From the NCBI GenBank assembly GCA_964007475.1, contig OZ023273.1:119769812-119833811 (forward strand): 64,000 nt of DNA. Direction: 5' to 3'. The notes below the pieces were generated by a model. That model worked only from the letters and a program-made list of their open reading frames with translations. It made no database searches and was not told where the DNA came from. A program made the translations under genes and the position numbers. Of this stretch, positions 48,551 through 63,474 are shown piece after piece. Source of the stretch: Hybos culiciformis. Taxonomy: Eukaryota; Arthropoda; Insecta; Diptera; Hybotidae. Position 1 is the stretch's first letter, and the number at the start of each line of letters is the position of its first letter.

Positions 48551-51500
48551 TTAATTTTTTTTTATTTTTTGGGTGGTTCAAATTATTTTTTTTAATAAAA
48601 TAATAATAAATTTTATATCAGAAAATAATAATTAATTTATTTTAAAAAATTATTTTGAGTATGAAGTTATGACATAGTTAAAATTTATTTTTATTTTCGA
48701 TAATTTGCAATAATGTTCTATCTAATCTTATCAAATGTATTCCAAATAATAATTTGCAAGAAATATATGTATTGATATCTTTCTATATCAATGAAGTTAA
48801 GACAATGATGAAAAGAAATAAAATTGTTTTAAAATTTTTAATTAACAATAAACAATTTTTATTCATTTATACCTTTCCCAAGCAGAAGCATATATTAATT
48901 CGACATAATGAAATCAATGAAGAGTGTTTATTGAATGAATTCACTGCAGTTTAGGGAACCAATACTCACTTTCACTTAACTTACTTCCATGCGACTATTT
49001 ACTCTGTGAATACAAACATGATGCACAAATTTTATTCTTTTTAACCCTTTTAATTTAATATCGGTAACTATATAGTTTGTTATTGAAAGTATTCGTGGAA
49101 CTAATTTTGAATCCAATCACTTCGAAATTAGTTCCTGCGACTTATTACATTTCACTTCTTTTCTTTTTGTATTATTTACTGTAAATTTTCGAAATTTAAA
49201 TTGTGATTCAATATATGTAAGTCTGATTTAACTACTTTATCGTACAAAATATTCAAGAACTTCTTACTTTGATCAGATATTTAAAACTTGATTTATGTAG
49301 ATATTTAAATATACATATGCATTAGCTACAAATATTTTTTCTCATGAATTCAGAAGAGAATTATTATTTTTTATTCGTAATCGGCACTTTGCCTTAATTG
49401 TCATAAATTGTTAAAAAACGATTGTTTGTAGTTATTTGAAAAAAAATTATGTATTGTTAAAAAAAAATTTTTAATTCATTTAAAAAAATATTTTTTTTAT
49501 TTTGCTAAGAAATCTGCACAAAACATCAAACAAACGCGTTTTATTCTTCTTTTTTTCTTTAAATTAAAAAGATTTATATTATTTTGTACTACAACTTCTA
49601 TTTGTATATATATGTGTATGTATATATATAAAAAACCTGATATTATTACTATAATTTATACTCTATATATAGTTAGGGTAAAACTATATACCTACTATAA
49701 TATGAATAGAAAGTTTTTTTTTTTCGTTTAATAAATAATAATTTATAAATTGGTTTCTATATACCCGTTCCAAAAATGTTAATGTGCGCACCCTTCTTAA
49801 CCGTCGTATTTATTAACAAAATCAAAAAATAATAAAATTGCACTCCCTTGTTAAAAATGCAAAAAAAAAAAAGAAAGAAATGTTATAATGCATTTTCTTT
49901 TTCCTATAGGGCTTAATTATATTGATGGTGGTGTTAATAAAATTGGCAGTTTTAGTTAAAACTTTTGAAATATTAAACACTTTTCTGATATTTAATTTCT
50001 GTTAGAATTAGTTTCATATGTAATTAGAAACTCAAAAGAATATGTATTTTATTTTTGTGAAATGTAATATTGATTTTACTGTAAATATAAATAAGTGTCA
50101 AATGTGATGATACGAAAAAAAAAATTTTTATTTTTATTTTTCCCTTCTTTTTACTCTCAAATATTTGATTATTATTTTCATCGGACATTGACTTTTGTAA
50201 TACGGTTTTTAGTTACTAGGAATTTTTTTGGTTTTAATTGATAAGAAATAGAAAATCTCATTTTTGGGGTTTGGACCACTATTTTCTTTGCACTACATTC
50301 ATTTTTAAATAAGTTTTCTTCAATATTAATCAGCTATGCTAGTCTATCTATGTGATGGTGTCGTTCATCTTCGCAAAGTTGTTTGATGTTTCATAAATAT
50401 GCACCATCCACATTTGCGATTAGCTTTATTAAAATTTCTAAAATTTTTACTATAAAAAAAATAAAGAAATAATTTAATTAATACAGCGAAAAATTTTGTA
50501 CGCGTGAAATTTTCTAATTCTAAGATAATTTGAGTAAGAAATTAAAGTCAAGGGTAGGATATGATTTGAAAATTAAAGCTTTACTTACATAATTGGGTTT
50601 CAACAAAACATACATAACTAAAAAAAAAACTTATGCATGCATAAAAATTTAAGTTAAGTATGTATCCTAATAATATTTAAAATTTATTTTTATTTAATAT
50701 CGTATTATGTTAAAACTTAAAATTCGAAAAATTAATATTATTCTTTTCTTTATAAGTAATAATAATCTTCTGTTTCTTGACATTTGATCTGAAAACTAAA
50801 CCATTTTTTGATGTTATATTGGGGAAAATTTAACCAAAAATTTTAATTGAACACTGTTATTGGCATTGCCTTCTTACTAATATAGTTTTATTTACATGGT
50901 ATTATTTAATATTTTTATTATTATTATTATTATTCTAGAAAATTTAATTTTATATTCTAAATTAATGGGGGAGAAGATTGATTAAAATAAACTAAAATTT
51001 TGAAAAGGGGAAGGTCATGTTACAAAAAGATTTTAATTTTGAAATATTGTAAAATTAGAAGTATTTTCGTACTATATTAAGTTGCGTTAGTATGAAATTA
51101 ATGAACGAATGGCTTATAAATTAATTAGCGTAACACAATCAATTCAATTATTTTTATAGTTTTATTCCAAAACATAAAAACAATTTTGTTTTGATTACGA
51201 TATACGGTAGGGAGTCCAAGAACCATATTCAAACCATATGACCCGTTGTAGGTATTGCTTTACAACTTATAGAAAAGGCTATATCTACCCTCTTCTTAGT
51301 AAACAAAGTAATTATTCTGGAAAGTTCATCCTATGAAACTCTAAGTATTTCATTGAGCTGTTTTGTCTACAGATCGTTGCAAATTTGTTTAGAATTTCTG
51401 TTTGGTGTTCAAATTTTGTTGTTTTTGGATGAAAGAGAGGGTTGATAAAATCCAAGATTTAATGTTTTTTTACATAATAGTACAACATAATTTGCTAGCA

Positions 51501-51688
51501 GTCTCTATAAATTATTTTTCTATGTCAAAACTTTTTGGCATATAACTCTCTATATTATCTTTTTGACATTACTTTTTCAATTTCTTATCAGTTTCAATCA
51601 CATTTCTTTTCTTAATTTTTATTTTTATACCAAAATGATTTAAGACAAAAGTTTTATCTTTTTTTGTTGAGTAAAAAATGTTGCCAAG
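48551..51688. other. AT-rich non-coding stretch up to the assembly gap
   Basis: No recognisable gene. Short (TTA)n runs occur near 50915-50936. No transposon ends or tandem arrays could be defined. Confidence 0.55.
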
Positions 51689-51888
51689 NNNNNNNNNNNN
51701 NNNNNNNNNNNNNNNNNNNNNNNNNNNNNNNNNNNNNNNNNNNNNNNNNNNNNNNNNNNNNNNNNNNNNNNNNNNNNNNNNNNNNNNNNNNNNNNNNNNN
51801 NNNNNNNNNNNNNNNNNNNNNNNNNNNNNNNNNNNNNNNNNNNNNNNNNNNNNNNNNNNNNNNNNNNNNNNNNNNNNNNNNNNNNNNN
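51689..51888. other. Assembly gap of 200 N
   Basis: Exactly 200 N separate ...TTGCCAAG from AATACTTAAA.... A fixed round length is a scaffolding placeholder, so the true distance and orientation of the two sides are unknown. Any open frame drawn through the N run is an artefact. Confidence 0.99.
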
Positions 51889-54800
51889 AATACTTAAAAA
51901 AAAGGGAAAAAGTTTTATGCATTTAAGCTGCAGGAAAGGAGATTTACAAATATGTATATTTATTTACTAAAGAAGGATTTGTAGTACTTATTTTCTTAAG
52001 ATTTAATAGCTAGAAATATTAAATAAAAAATAACTTATACTTTCTTTAATTTTCTTTTAATTGATATTGTTGATATTTTGCACGCATGGTTTTGGGTTTT
52101 TTTTATCCATCTTATAATTATAAACAATATTTTTATAGATGGATGTTATTAAGAAACGGGTTTCTAAGAGTTCTTTGTTGTAATGCCATATATATAACAT
52201 GTCTTTTGTGTGTACTGTACAAGCTTCAAGAGATTCATATTATATGCAAGTATGTATGTTCAATTATAAATTTTGTATGTTGTACAAACATATTGCACTT
52301 AATCTGGGTCGTTTGGCTAATTGTTCTATAAGATTGTGGTACCAATAAGAATAACTTTAAAAGCAGGTTTTCCTCATGTAATTACAATGGGTAGAGAATA
52401 TCACTGTAATGGAGTAATGCGATCAAAATTTGGCTTCTAAATACAGAAATTATATTGTATGTATACTTTTGGCAGCCAATTACATATCTAATGGAATAAT
52501 TTCTCTATATGGTACATACGGCGGCGGCTTAATTAACTTAAAAATTTAACCCATACCGTAAATATTTTTGTTTTATGGATTCATTCTTTTTTAACATACG
52601 GAACTCTTATACATTCATTTCAAAAAGAATACCATACCATCTTTCTACAGTTTTTGTCTTCTGAATTATGTTCAAATAATATTTTATATGTATATTTATG
52701 AGAATAATGTACATTATAATTAGTTTCACAAAATTAATCCCACAAAAAAAAAATAGATATGTATTTACTAGGAATATACTTTTATATATACTCGTACATA
52801 CTTAATAAGGAAGAAATGTTTTCTTATTACAATATGCATGCATATAGAAATGAGAATTTTAATACCATACAAATACTCTTATTATACAATAAATTTTTTT
52901 GAACTTTCGAATGCGATTTGAAACTTAAAATTTATAAAAATTAACTTACTCACTTTACGAATTTTGTGAGTTTAATAACTTTATAAGATGGAATACAATA
53001 CTATAGTAAAGCTTTATTCTGGGTTCACATTGTAACTCATTTTTTCATACCTTGAAATAATGTTTTCTTGAATTTTGTTAGCTTAACTTAAGCTAAGCCC
53101 TAATCGAGATCGAAAAATGAAGCCATGTAAGGGTGAGCTTAGTCATTTCAATACCATTTGCTCTTTTATTCTATTTAATATCTCGAAATTTAATACACGT
53201 TCGTTATACGCATATTTGAAATTTATTCGTATTGTCTGTATTCCATTAAATAATTTATCAATTAAGTTAACTTTATAAATTATGTTTTTATAATGTTAAA
53301 ATTTATTCTACCTACTATACTCGTAAATTTACGTATATTATTGTTTTAAAAATAAAATGAAATAATATTTATTTTTGCAGATTTTATTCGCAAGAGATTT
53401 TAAAAAATTGTACAGAAGAAAAAGAACGTCAAGTGCTTTAAGTTAAAATTAAGTTCAAATTAAGTTAAAATAAATTTTATTTTTATTTTCTTAAGCATGA
53501 AATTTTTGTATATTTTTTATTTTATTTTATTTTTTTTATTTTTCTCTCCCAGTTGATTTTAGCCAGACAGGAATAAAATAAACTTCATGAGTCATCAATC
53601 AAAAATGCATACAGCGTATATATAAATGGATTTTTCTATTATTTTTCATGCTTTTATTTTTATTTAGGTATATTATTATTATTTTTTTTTGGAATAAAAA
53701 CAAAAACATGAAATAAAAATAAATAAAATTTTTTGAGAAAAACATAACGCATAGTATAAATTATTTATTTATATATTTATTTTTGTATAATTTAATGTAA
53801 AAAGGGGAATCTTTTCTTTTAACTAGAAGAATATAATAATAACAAAGTTTTTAGAAATTCTTTAGGGAAAAAAAAAATTACATATTAGATACATATAAAT
53901 ATTTGTATGTAAGAAGGCAAGCAAATGAAGATTCTTTTTTTTTTTGTACATATATCGTATTTCTGGTGGCGAAGATAAGAAGAGTAAGCTCTTTTGCAAT
54001 TATGAACTATATTTATATTTATGTTTTTCTATATACTTGGTTAATGGTTAAGAAATAAAGTTTCTTCTTAGTTTGAAAACAAGATAAGAAATAGAAACAT
54101 TTGCACCTTACTAATATTTCCTTATTTCATACATGGAATCTGGTGGAATTAGCCTTTGTCTTTAAAGTTAAAAACTAAGTCCGTTTTTGAAACCAAAAAA
54201 AAAGATAATAATATGCATTGGACAAACGATATTAGTAGTAGTCTACGTATCTCTTTGATCAAAATTTTACTTCCTTGCTTCCATACTTCAATTTCAAAAC
54301 ATGAAACATTAAAAGATACATTATATTCAAAAATTAATAATTTTGGATGATTCCAAAATGTTACGTTCTTGGAAAATAGTTTATTATATATATAATGTAT
54401 ATATGAAACCTAAGCAAAATTTTATTGTAAACATTATAAAAAGCTTCTACTATAGATTTCTTCAAAAATATTCAAATTTTATACGCAAAAAGAAATTTAG
54501 ACTATAAAATTTAAAAAAAAAAAAAAAAAAAAACATAATTTAAGAAATTATAAAGTTTATGTTTATTATAATATTTCTTTGCAATATGGCTCTGTCTCTG
54601 TTGCAGTCAATTTTCTTTTGATATTTCTGTATCAATTTTTATTTTCTTTCTTTTGATAAATTCAATTTTGAAATAGCGGCTTCGCAATATAAGTAAATTT
54701 TATAAAGGCGAAAAATATTTTATTTATAAATTTTATATATAAACATTATATACGAGAATATTTATATAATAATAACAATAAAAGCTAGACGAACATAATT

Positions 54801-56379
54801 TGCAAATTGCACAATGTTGTATCCTTTATATATATTTCTATATATAGTTTACTTTTTATGTTTATAATATTAAAGAAGTTTTTAGTAAAATAAAAAAAAA
54901 AGTTCTCTGAAGAACTTTGCAAATATAAATAGTACGTAAGGTACATAAAAATAAAAATGCAATTTTCTGATTTTTTTTTTTCTTTCTCCAACTTTCTTTA
55001 CTTTAATAAGAAAATATGCATTTTATATATTCAAGTCAGGATAAGATGATATTTTAATATAAATAAATAATAATAAAATGAAACTTTCTGCCTTGGTTAG
55101 TTTATGCTTGAGGAGTATAAAGAAATTTTTTAAGATACAAGAAAAAAAAAAAAAAATAAGCATAAAAAAATCAGGTAGATAGATTTTAATATATATCTAC
55201 GTCTTTTATGTGGTTTTTATGTATAGAATATGGTTGCGGTAGTTGTGGGTTAGGTGGCATTATAATATGTATTATATATACACTATAGTATAATATGAAA
55301 ATAAACTTTTAGAGATATTGAGTTCTGTAATATCAATTCGAAGATTTTGTTAAATTTAAGTGGTGTAAATTGATTCTCAGAGGAGGAGAAAAAATTCTTT
55401 TAAATAAATTATTTTTAAGGTTTAGTCAGAAGATTATATAATGGTTATTTCTTAAAAAAAAAAAAATGAATTGGGTGCATAAGAATTCTTTGATCTTTGT
55501 ATATTACAAAAAAAAAAATGTCTATATTATAAAATTTATATTTATAAATCAAATTTAAGTAAATTATTATTACAAAAAAATAGAAATATATGGTATACTG
55601 CATTATAAGTATAGGTATACATATCTTTCTTTTCAATAATGAATATTCGTCTTGAGACGAATGTTCATGAAATGTATACATGTAGTATAGTTGAAAATAT
55701 ATTTTTGAAAATCTTAAATTTTTTTTTAATCTAAATAAAGAATAAAGAATCTAAATAAAGAATATCAAAGCCTTGTGTAATTATTTTAAAAGCTTTCGAT
55801 AAAAGGATAATAATTCTATGCACTATAGAAATCTTTTCATTCTTTATTAACTTTAAATTGATTGGGAAAGGTTATAAATATATTAAATGAAAATTTGAAT
55901 TCAATTTAATCAATAGAAATTAGAATATATATCTTTTATCTTCTTCTTTTTTTTTTCATACTTTTTTTTTTTAATTCAGACCCTGGGGAAATTTTAGTGT
56001 GGTGCAGAACTGCAGAAACAGTCTAAGTATAAGGATAGTGCTAATTTCGGAATTATATAAAAATGTCATTAAACGCATTTAAACTTTGAATTGAGTCCGA
56101 AATGAATAAAATAAAATTTTTATATTGCGTTTATAATGTTGGATAAAAAAAAAATTAAAAAATTAATAATAAAATCAATATAGAAATTAATTTAAGATCA
56201 AAGCAAAAAAAAATATATTGTGCACAAAGGATACTTTATTAAGTATAAGATTATGGTATAAGTTTATTAAATTGACTTAAGTTAATTATTTAAAAATAAT
56301 TAATCTCACTCACAATTTAATTCTCAAAACATAGTACAACATGGATTCAAATTGAAATTCATTAGTTACGGACAGAACA

Positions 56380-56400
56380 AGGGTGTTCTCAGAACACCCT
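56380..56400. repeat. Perfect 10-bp-arm palindrome AGGGTGTTCT-C-AGAACACCCT
   Basis: Ten-base arms are exact reverse complements around a single C. The sequence is GC-rich compared with its surroundings and could be a dimeric factor binding site or a tiny repeat remnant. No gene lies nearby in the window. Confidence 0.8.
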
Positions 56401-59400
56401 CTCTCATGAAAAGATTTTACTAACTAGGTACTAGGCTAACGCATTTCAATTACTTAATAAGTCCCATCTATATAACCTGTCATGTTTTAAAAAGGAATTC
56501 AAGTAATATAGTTTTCATGAGATAAAACTTAATAAACAACTATATATAGTAATATAATTAATTTATTAATTCAACAAATAATAAATAATAATTTGTTTTT
56601 CTTCTTTTTTCTTACTTAAAAAATTAACATAATGCATTTAAAATGTTTTTGACTTCATTATAAAATTATAAACTTTAAATTACATAATTTCTTATTTACT
56701 TAAAAATAATAATATATTGTATATGAAATATCATTATTCATGAGACATTGGTAGAGTCGCAGTCATTAATAACAAAAATAATAAAAAAAAACAACATTTT
56801 TATATTATCGTAGATATAGAAACTGGAAACATGGAAACATCCAAATCTCATAATGAGAAATTTCAAATATTCTAATTATTTAAATTACTTTTACTTCCAC
56901 ACTTTTTGTACCTTTTTTTTTTTTTTGCATTTTAACTTATAAGAAATTTTCAATTAATGCACTAAGTTGTTCCTTTAATGTTTGTAAAAAATAAAAAAAA
57001 AAAATAAAAACAAAATCTAAATCTGTTGAATAGATAGATTTTTGTAATTACATATTATTTACATTCTTTGAGATTAATATATTGTATACTATGATAGTTG
57101 AAAAATCTACAGGAAATCTTCAATTAAACATATGTATTACTTATTAGCACATTAGAATTTTATTTTATTTGTTTTTTCTTACAATTTTCCAAATAGTTTT
57201 CTTTCAAAATGTGAAAAACTTTATACGAATATAAGCCTTTAAAAAAAAAAAAAAATATTAAACTTTAAGAAATTTACCAGTCTATAAATTATTTGTATTT
57301 GTATACATAAAAAACCAAAATATTCGTTTGATAATATCTGTAGTTAGTTATACACTCTCTAAGGATGAATGTACAAAATTTAAAATATTTTTTCATGTTA
57401 TTCCTAATTTTCATATAGTCTATACACAAGGTATAATTATTATTCCTGCAAAAATTTTTAAAATGAATAAAATCCTGATTATTTCATATTTATAAATATA
57501 AATAATATTAGCCCAAATATATATAAATAATAAAAAACATTATCTTTTATTTGAATTTTTTATTTTTTCAAGTTCCATAAATCAGAATTCCATAATCTGA
57601 ATGTTATAAGTGTAAGAAATCTTTTAGAACTAAATTAATGTTCCAGATTAATGATTAAGTTATATTTTCTTTTAAGTATATGCAATTTTATCTCACTCAC
57701 TTCAAAATAATATTTTTCATTAATTCTGCGGAGTATACAAAATTTATGCAAAAAATATGTTTTAAAATAACATTAAATGCAATTTAATGCAAGAAAGATA
57801 TTATTTTTACTTCTTTATATAAAATGACTTTATCTAGCTGTAGCAATGACACTATTTTAAGTTAGAGTGTTTTTCAGATATATTATGCAGAAAGGTCTGG
57901 TTTTATAATTAAAATTCAGTTGTATACATAAATAAAATTTTTTGAAATAGGTTCATTAATTATTAAAATGTAAAATTTTTTAAAAATAAAACATTTTACA
58001 GTACATAGATATGGATGGATATAAGCACAATGAAAAGTTACTTTCCTTGGTTTTAATGAATTATGCCAAATTTTTCTTAAATAGCAAAAACGAAGAAAAA
58101 TGTAAAGGGTTGGCAGTTTTTATTTTTTAAGCTACATTATACATTCCTTGTTTTGCGGTACACATTTATCGGCAACATAGACCATGCATCGTATCGTATT
58201 TACATATATTTATAATGTTAATTTTATTAATAGTATTTCTTTCTGTAATTAAAAATCTCACAATCTTTCATCCAAATGTGTTTGAAAATAAAGAAGAAAA
58301 ATAAAAAAAAATTATAAGCACCAATTTTCATAGGATTATTATTATTATTTATCAGCCATGGTGTCAGGTACAAAGGAAATGAATCCGCATATTTATATAC
58401 ATATATAGAAAGTATAAATTTAATTTGTACACATAGAAATATATATCAACAATCTAATAAAAGTATGTAGTATGTGTACCTAATTTACCTCATAATGTGT
58501 ATAATTGGAACCTAAAACTTAAAGTAGTTGTATTTTAATAAAATATTCACTGTAATCTCATATATTATTTTTATAACAAAATATAATAATACATATATAT
58601 ATATAAAAAGCTATTAAAACACAATATTAATTTGTCACTCATTTTATATGCAAATGAGAAAATCTTTAGAATTTTATTGGTATTTTTTTTTTTTTAATTA
58701 ATTTCATATGGAGAATCTAATCTGGGGTGGTTTATTATAAAAAAAAGTAAATTGATAAAATTATGTAGACTCTTAAATTTCAATTTTTAGGCCGTTTTAA
58801 CTAACATGTTGATGGAATTGTGGTAATTAGTTTGTTCATAGTAAACAAAAATTAAGTACAATGCGAAAGTGAGAAAGCAAACCAACGTGGCATTAACACA
58901 TAATTCGTTATTCAAACTTTAAATGCTAAATTTATAATTGTTTAATATTGAAATATTACTGTGATCCGAAGATTCTCGGAAAGATTCTAATTATCATAAT
59001 CAAATACATTACCCGAACATAGTATGTTTTCATTACGGTTTTAGAAGTTTGACAACTCATAACTTTACTTAGATTATATTTTCTTAAGTTTAAGCCAAAT
59101 ATGCTTCACAATGAGGCTTTATTTTGCTCTATGCCAATTCATAATTATTGAACCAATCTATCGCATTTTAGTTTTATTTTTCACCTACAGAGATTGTTTA
59201 TAGGTATGTTCTTTTTATGGTATTATTTCTTTTATATTTTTCATGTATTAATGAAGAAATAATGATTTTAAGGTTGATAATTACTTCAATTTTGAAAATA
59301 TGTAGATATGTAACTTATAAATTAAAATTAAAAGTTAATAGGATATGAAATTATAAAGAGCGCTCAATTTTACAATAAAATTAAAATAAAATATATAAAG

Positions 59401-61316
59401 TTAACTCTTTCAATATATATATAATGATATTGTGTATGTTAAATGTGAATATAGAAAAGTTTGAAACGCGAAAATTTCATATTTTAAATACAAAAACATG
59501 AACAAAATTTATCATTATGTTAATTACAAACTTTTAATTGAGAATTATAAATTAGTTGGGATGGTTTAAAGAAGAGCATTTTTCTAAGTTTATAGAATAT
59601 ATTAACTTTTAAATACAATTATATTTGAAAAATCTATGCTCTTAGCTTAGCTAATAATCCAGAACATCATTTGATTATTTATTATATATTGAGAGCAGCA
59701 TATAATATTTATTCATTTATTATTTTAGCAAAGATAAGTTAAAACATTTTCATTATTAATCAATGAAAAAGAATTTATCTGTCAGGTGTATAATACTTTC
59801 TGTCAGGCTATATAATATATGACTTTAATTAGGATATATAATGTTATATGAAATGGAATAAATATAGCTCAATATAAATTACTGTTGATATTATACAATA
59901 TCTATGAATATCTTTTTTTCTAACTAATAAAATCATGAATAAGTAGAAGGTAATAACATGAGTCAAAAGAATAATATTTTTTAATTTTTTTTCGCCTTTA
60001 TTCTTATGCAAAATTAATCCAGGAAGACCAAAAGAAAATATACGATCTGCATATAGATTAAAATATGTTCAAATAGTTATGCTTTATTTTATCTTCTAAG
60101 CATTTTTTTTTTTTTTTTAGAAAATATAAAGTTTTTTTGAAGCAATAAAATTTACAATTTTAATAAAATCAAATTTATTTAGTTTATAAAAGAAAATTAT
60201 GTAATATATATACTGTTTGTAGATATTATAAATATACATATACGTAAACAACATACTGTGTTTAGTTCAGTGTTTTATATATTTCACCTTTATAGAAAAT
60301 TATAAAATATAGTTTCATTTCATGTACACATAATATTAATATTTATACTACCTGCGTACATATTAATAATGAGGAAAATAATTTATAAGAAAAATAAGAA
60401 TTTAATCAACGCTATCGCGCAACAAATTATGAAAGTAATGAAACAAATTATAAAATCATTATGATTAATGAAATCAGATTGAAAACGCAAAATAATAATG
60501 AAGAAAAAAAATTCAAAAACTTGATAAATTTAATTATAAAGCTTAGATTTTTTATATACTTTTATCTCATTTAATACGGATATATATATTTATAGGCATA
60601 TATTATGGTGGACATATTTATATTTTAAGAGCAAAATAATAGAAATTTTTAATAAAAGTTCATTTAAAAATGCTATTATTGCATTATATATTTTCTCAGT
60701 TCCATAAAAAGTTTTAATAAGTTTTTAACTTTTTTACTGCTTTTTAAAGTAAATTTTGTAAATATTCTATACTAATGTTCACTGCTGTAGCAATCTAAAA
60801 TATTTTATACAATTTACATTATATTCACTATAATTCCTTTTTTATATACAAAAAATTAAATTATTTCTATATAATTTAGATTTTAAAGTATATTTTTGTT
60901 TTGAAACATTTTCTTCCAAAAAAAAATTGATAATAATTATATAAATTTAAAAATAAAAAGTTTAGATACTCTGAATAGTTCGATTAATCTTCGAATTGTT
61001 TTTTGAGTATAGGAAAACTACAGACATTAGTGAATAAGATAAATGAGTCTATTAGCTTTCTGCATATATGGATTATAATGTCTTGGAAGTGTACAAGATG
61101 CAGCGTCGATTCTTGTATGACATTATTATAGGCAATTTACTTTAAAAGTATAATTTTTGTCTTTAAAATTCTTATCGTTGTTATATCCTCAGTTATTTAC
61201 ACCATGTGTTTCTTGGCACTAACGCCTCATATGATTGTTGCTCTATTGAAACACCAAATAGAATATATAGCGTTCTTCAGTTTGTAGTATTTCTAATGAC
61301 GCCGTGTGCACGAGGT

Positions 61317-61334
61317 CTAATAGTATACTATTAG
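61317..61334. repeat. Perfect 18-bp palindrome CTAATAGTATACTATTAG
   Basis: The 18 bases equal their own reverse complement. It follows a relatively GC-rich stretch (GACGCCGTGTGCACGAGG). No function can be assigned. Confidence 0.85.
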
Positions 61335-63454
61335 CTAAAATATGGAAAATTATGCGACAGATATTGAAATTATATTAAAAAAAAAACTATACTTTTTAAT
61401 ATCAAATTATTTGCTATAAGAGCTGCCAAATTTATAACTTTAATCAAGATTTATCCATTTTATAAAAAAGTTATAATTTTTTTTTTTCCCCAAAAATATG
61501 AATTTATGTGTGTAACATGAATTCTGATAGTTGCAACATCTTTATTTTAAACCTATGATTTAAAAATTTTCAGGATTAATAAGATTTTAACAATATTACA
61601 CATGTAATTTGTTATTTGAAGGAAATTATGACAAAAAAAGGGGTTTGATATTATTATAAAATAAATTTAATCGCATATATGTATACTATATACAATATAC
61701 ATTTATATGTATAATGTAGACAGAGAGAAAATGATAAACTAAGTATGCAATATTATCTTTTTTTGTTATAAGTACATATATATATGTTTTTTTTTTAAAT
61801 AAATGTGGTAATGATAAGAGCAATTTAATACACATATTTTCATAAAATGGTTGAATTTATGGAATATACGAAAGGAAAAAAAATAATATAATGTGTGTTA
61901 TATTCTCTGATAAATTAGATTCTAAAAAGAAAAATTTCATTCAATTAATTTTTTGATAAGATTTTCGAGGTAAAAAATTAATGAATGCTTTTTTTTTATA
62001 TTTTATAATTTAGTTTAGTATATAAAAATGTAGTAAAATATTTTATGGAATGAGACTAATTTGCGTCTAGCTGAAAATTAAGTGTTTTTTTTTTTTCATA
62101 AAATTTAAAAAAATGGATAAATGTGTCAAATTGAAACTGATATAATATAAAGATAAATCTTAGCAAATAATGAATTTAGATTTAGATTTATCAATTTATC
62201 AAAACTTTCCTGTGAATGAAAATTGAAATGTTGAATGTTGAATCTTTTTCTATTTCTGTCTTTAGAATCCGCATCAACCTGGATTTTAATCTTTTTTTTA
62301 GTTGAATATATAAAACGAAAAACAAAGAACGAAAAATTTTAAATAAATGACAAAAAATTAATTCTTCATTAAAATTTTAAAAGTGGAAACAAAATTCAAC
62401 CACGGATTAGATAATAAAATTACATTAAAGTGTGCTGCATGCATAAGATAAGATCCTATGGGAAAATGATAAGGTGTTGAACCGAAATTACATTAGGATG
62501 GAAACACCACAAACTGCATAAAAGATATTAATGTAATATTACTTATCTTATTAAATACAAAGATATTTTAAATTAAGTTAGTGAAAAAAAGATGTTGTTC
62601 ACTGATGTAATGGCATCTATTATTATCAATGTATCAGACTATTATTATCAATGTATATCAGACTTGATGTTTCTCCATCTGTTTTCAGCAAATAGACTTG
62701 AGTTCAGTTGAAATCACCATACATCCAACCTAGAAGCTTTCGATTCAATTCACTTTATGCCAAAATAACGTTTTGAGTGAAAAAATAAATTGATTTTCAA
62801 ATATTTTCTTTGAACTTATTATTATATTTTCATAATATTTATGTGCATATTTGAAAAAGGAAAATTTTGAGAGTTTTCCTTTAGTTACCATCATTATTTC
62901 ATTTCCTTAAGGAAATTGAAATTTTCTTCTAATTTTGAACTAAAATGCACAAACTTTCATTATGTATGAATATATATTATTATTATTATTATTTTTTTTT
63001 TTTGCTATATGAAATTGAATTTTTCAATAAAATTCTAAATAATTATATAAGAAATTTTTGCATAATAATCAAACTGTCTTTTTTTTCCTTTTTAGATAAT
63101 AAATATTTACATAAATATATATACAAATAACATGTAATATATATATTTATATATTAATATATACATGATTCTACAATTTTCTGTATATTAAAGAAAATAT
63201 CAAGGAAATCTGTATTGAAAAGAATATGGTTTTTTTTTTTCTTCTTTCTTAAAATTAACCCAGATTCTTCTTATAAAATTCAAAAGAAAATTGCATTCAA
63301 AAAATACACTTGAGTAATGAGTTTATTTTTATTAGTATTATTATTATTTTCTTAAAAAAAAAAAAAATTTAGAGATATTATAGTTGATATTTAATTTATT
63401 ATTATAATGAGAAAATATGTTATTTTCCTTTCAAGCAGAAAAAAAAAAAAACTA

Positions 63455-63474
63455 AGAAGAAGAAGAAGAAGAAG
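63455..63474. repeat. (AAG)n microsatellite
   Basis: About seven AAG units follow an A-rich run. This is simple-sequence DNA. Confidence 0.9.

Noticed and set aside
51569..51926. Open frames crossing the N run
   Set aside because: They contain only unknown residues across the gap and are artefacts.
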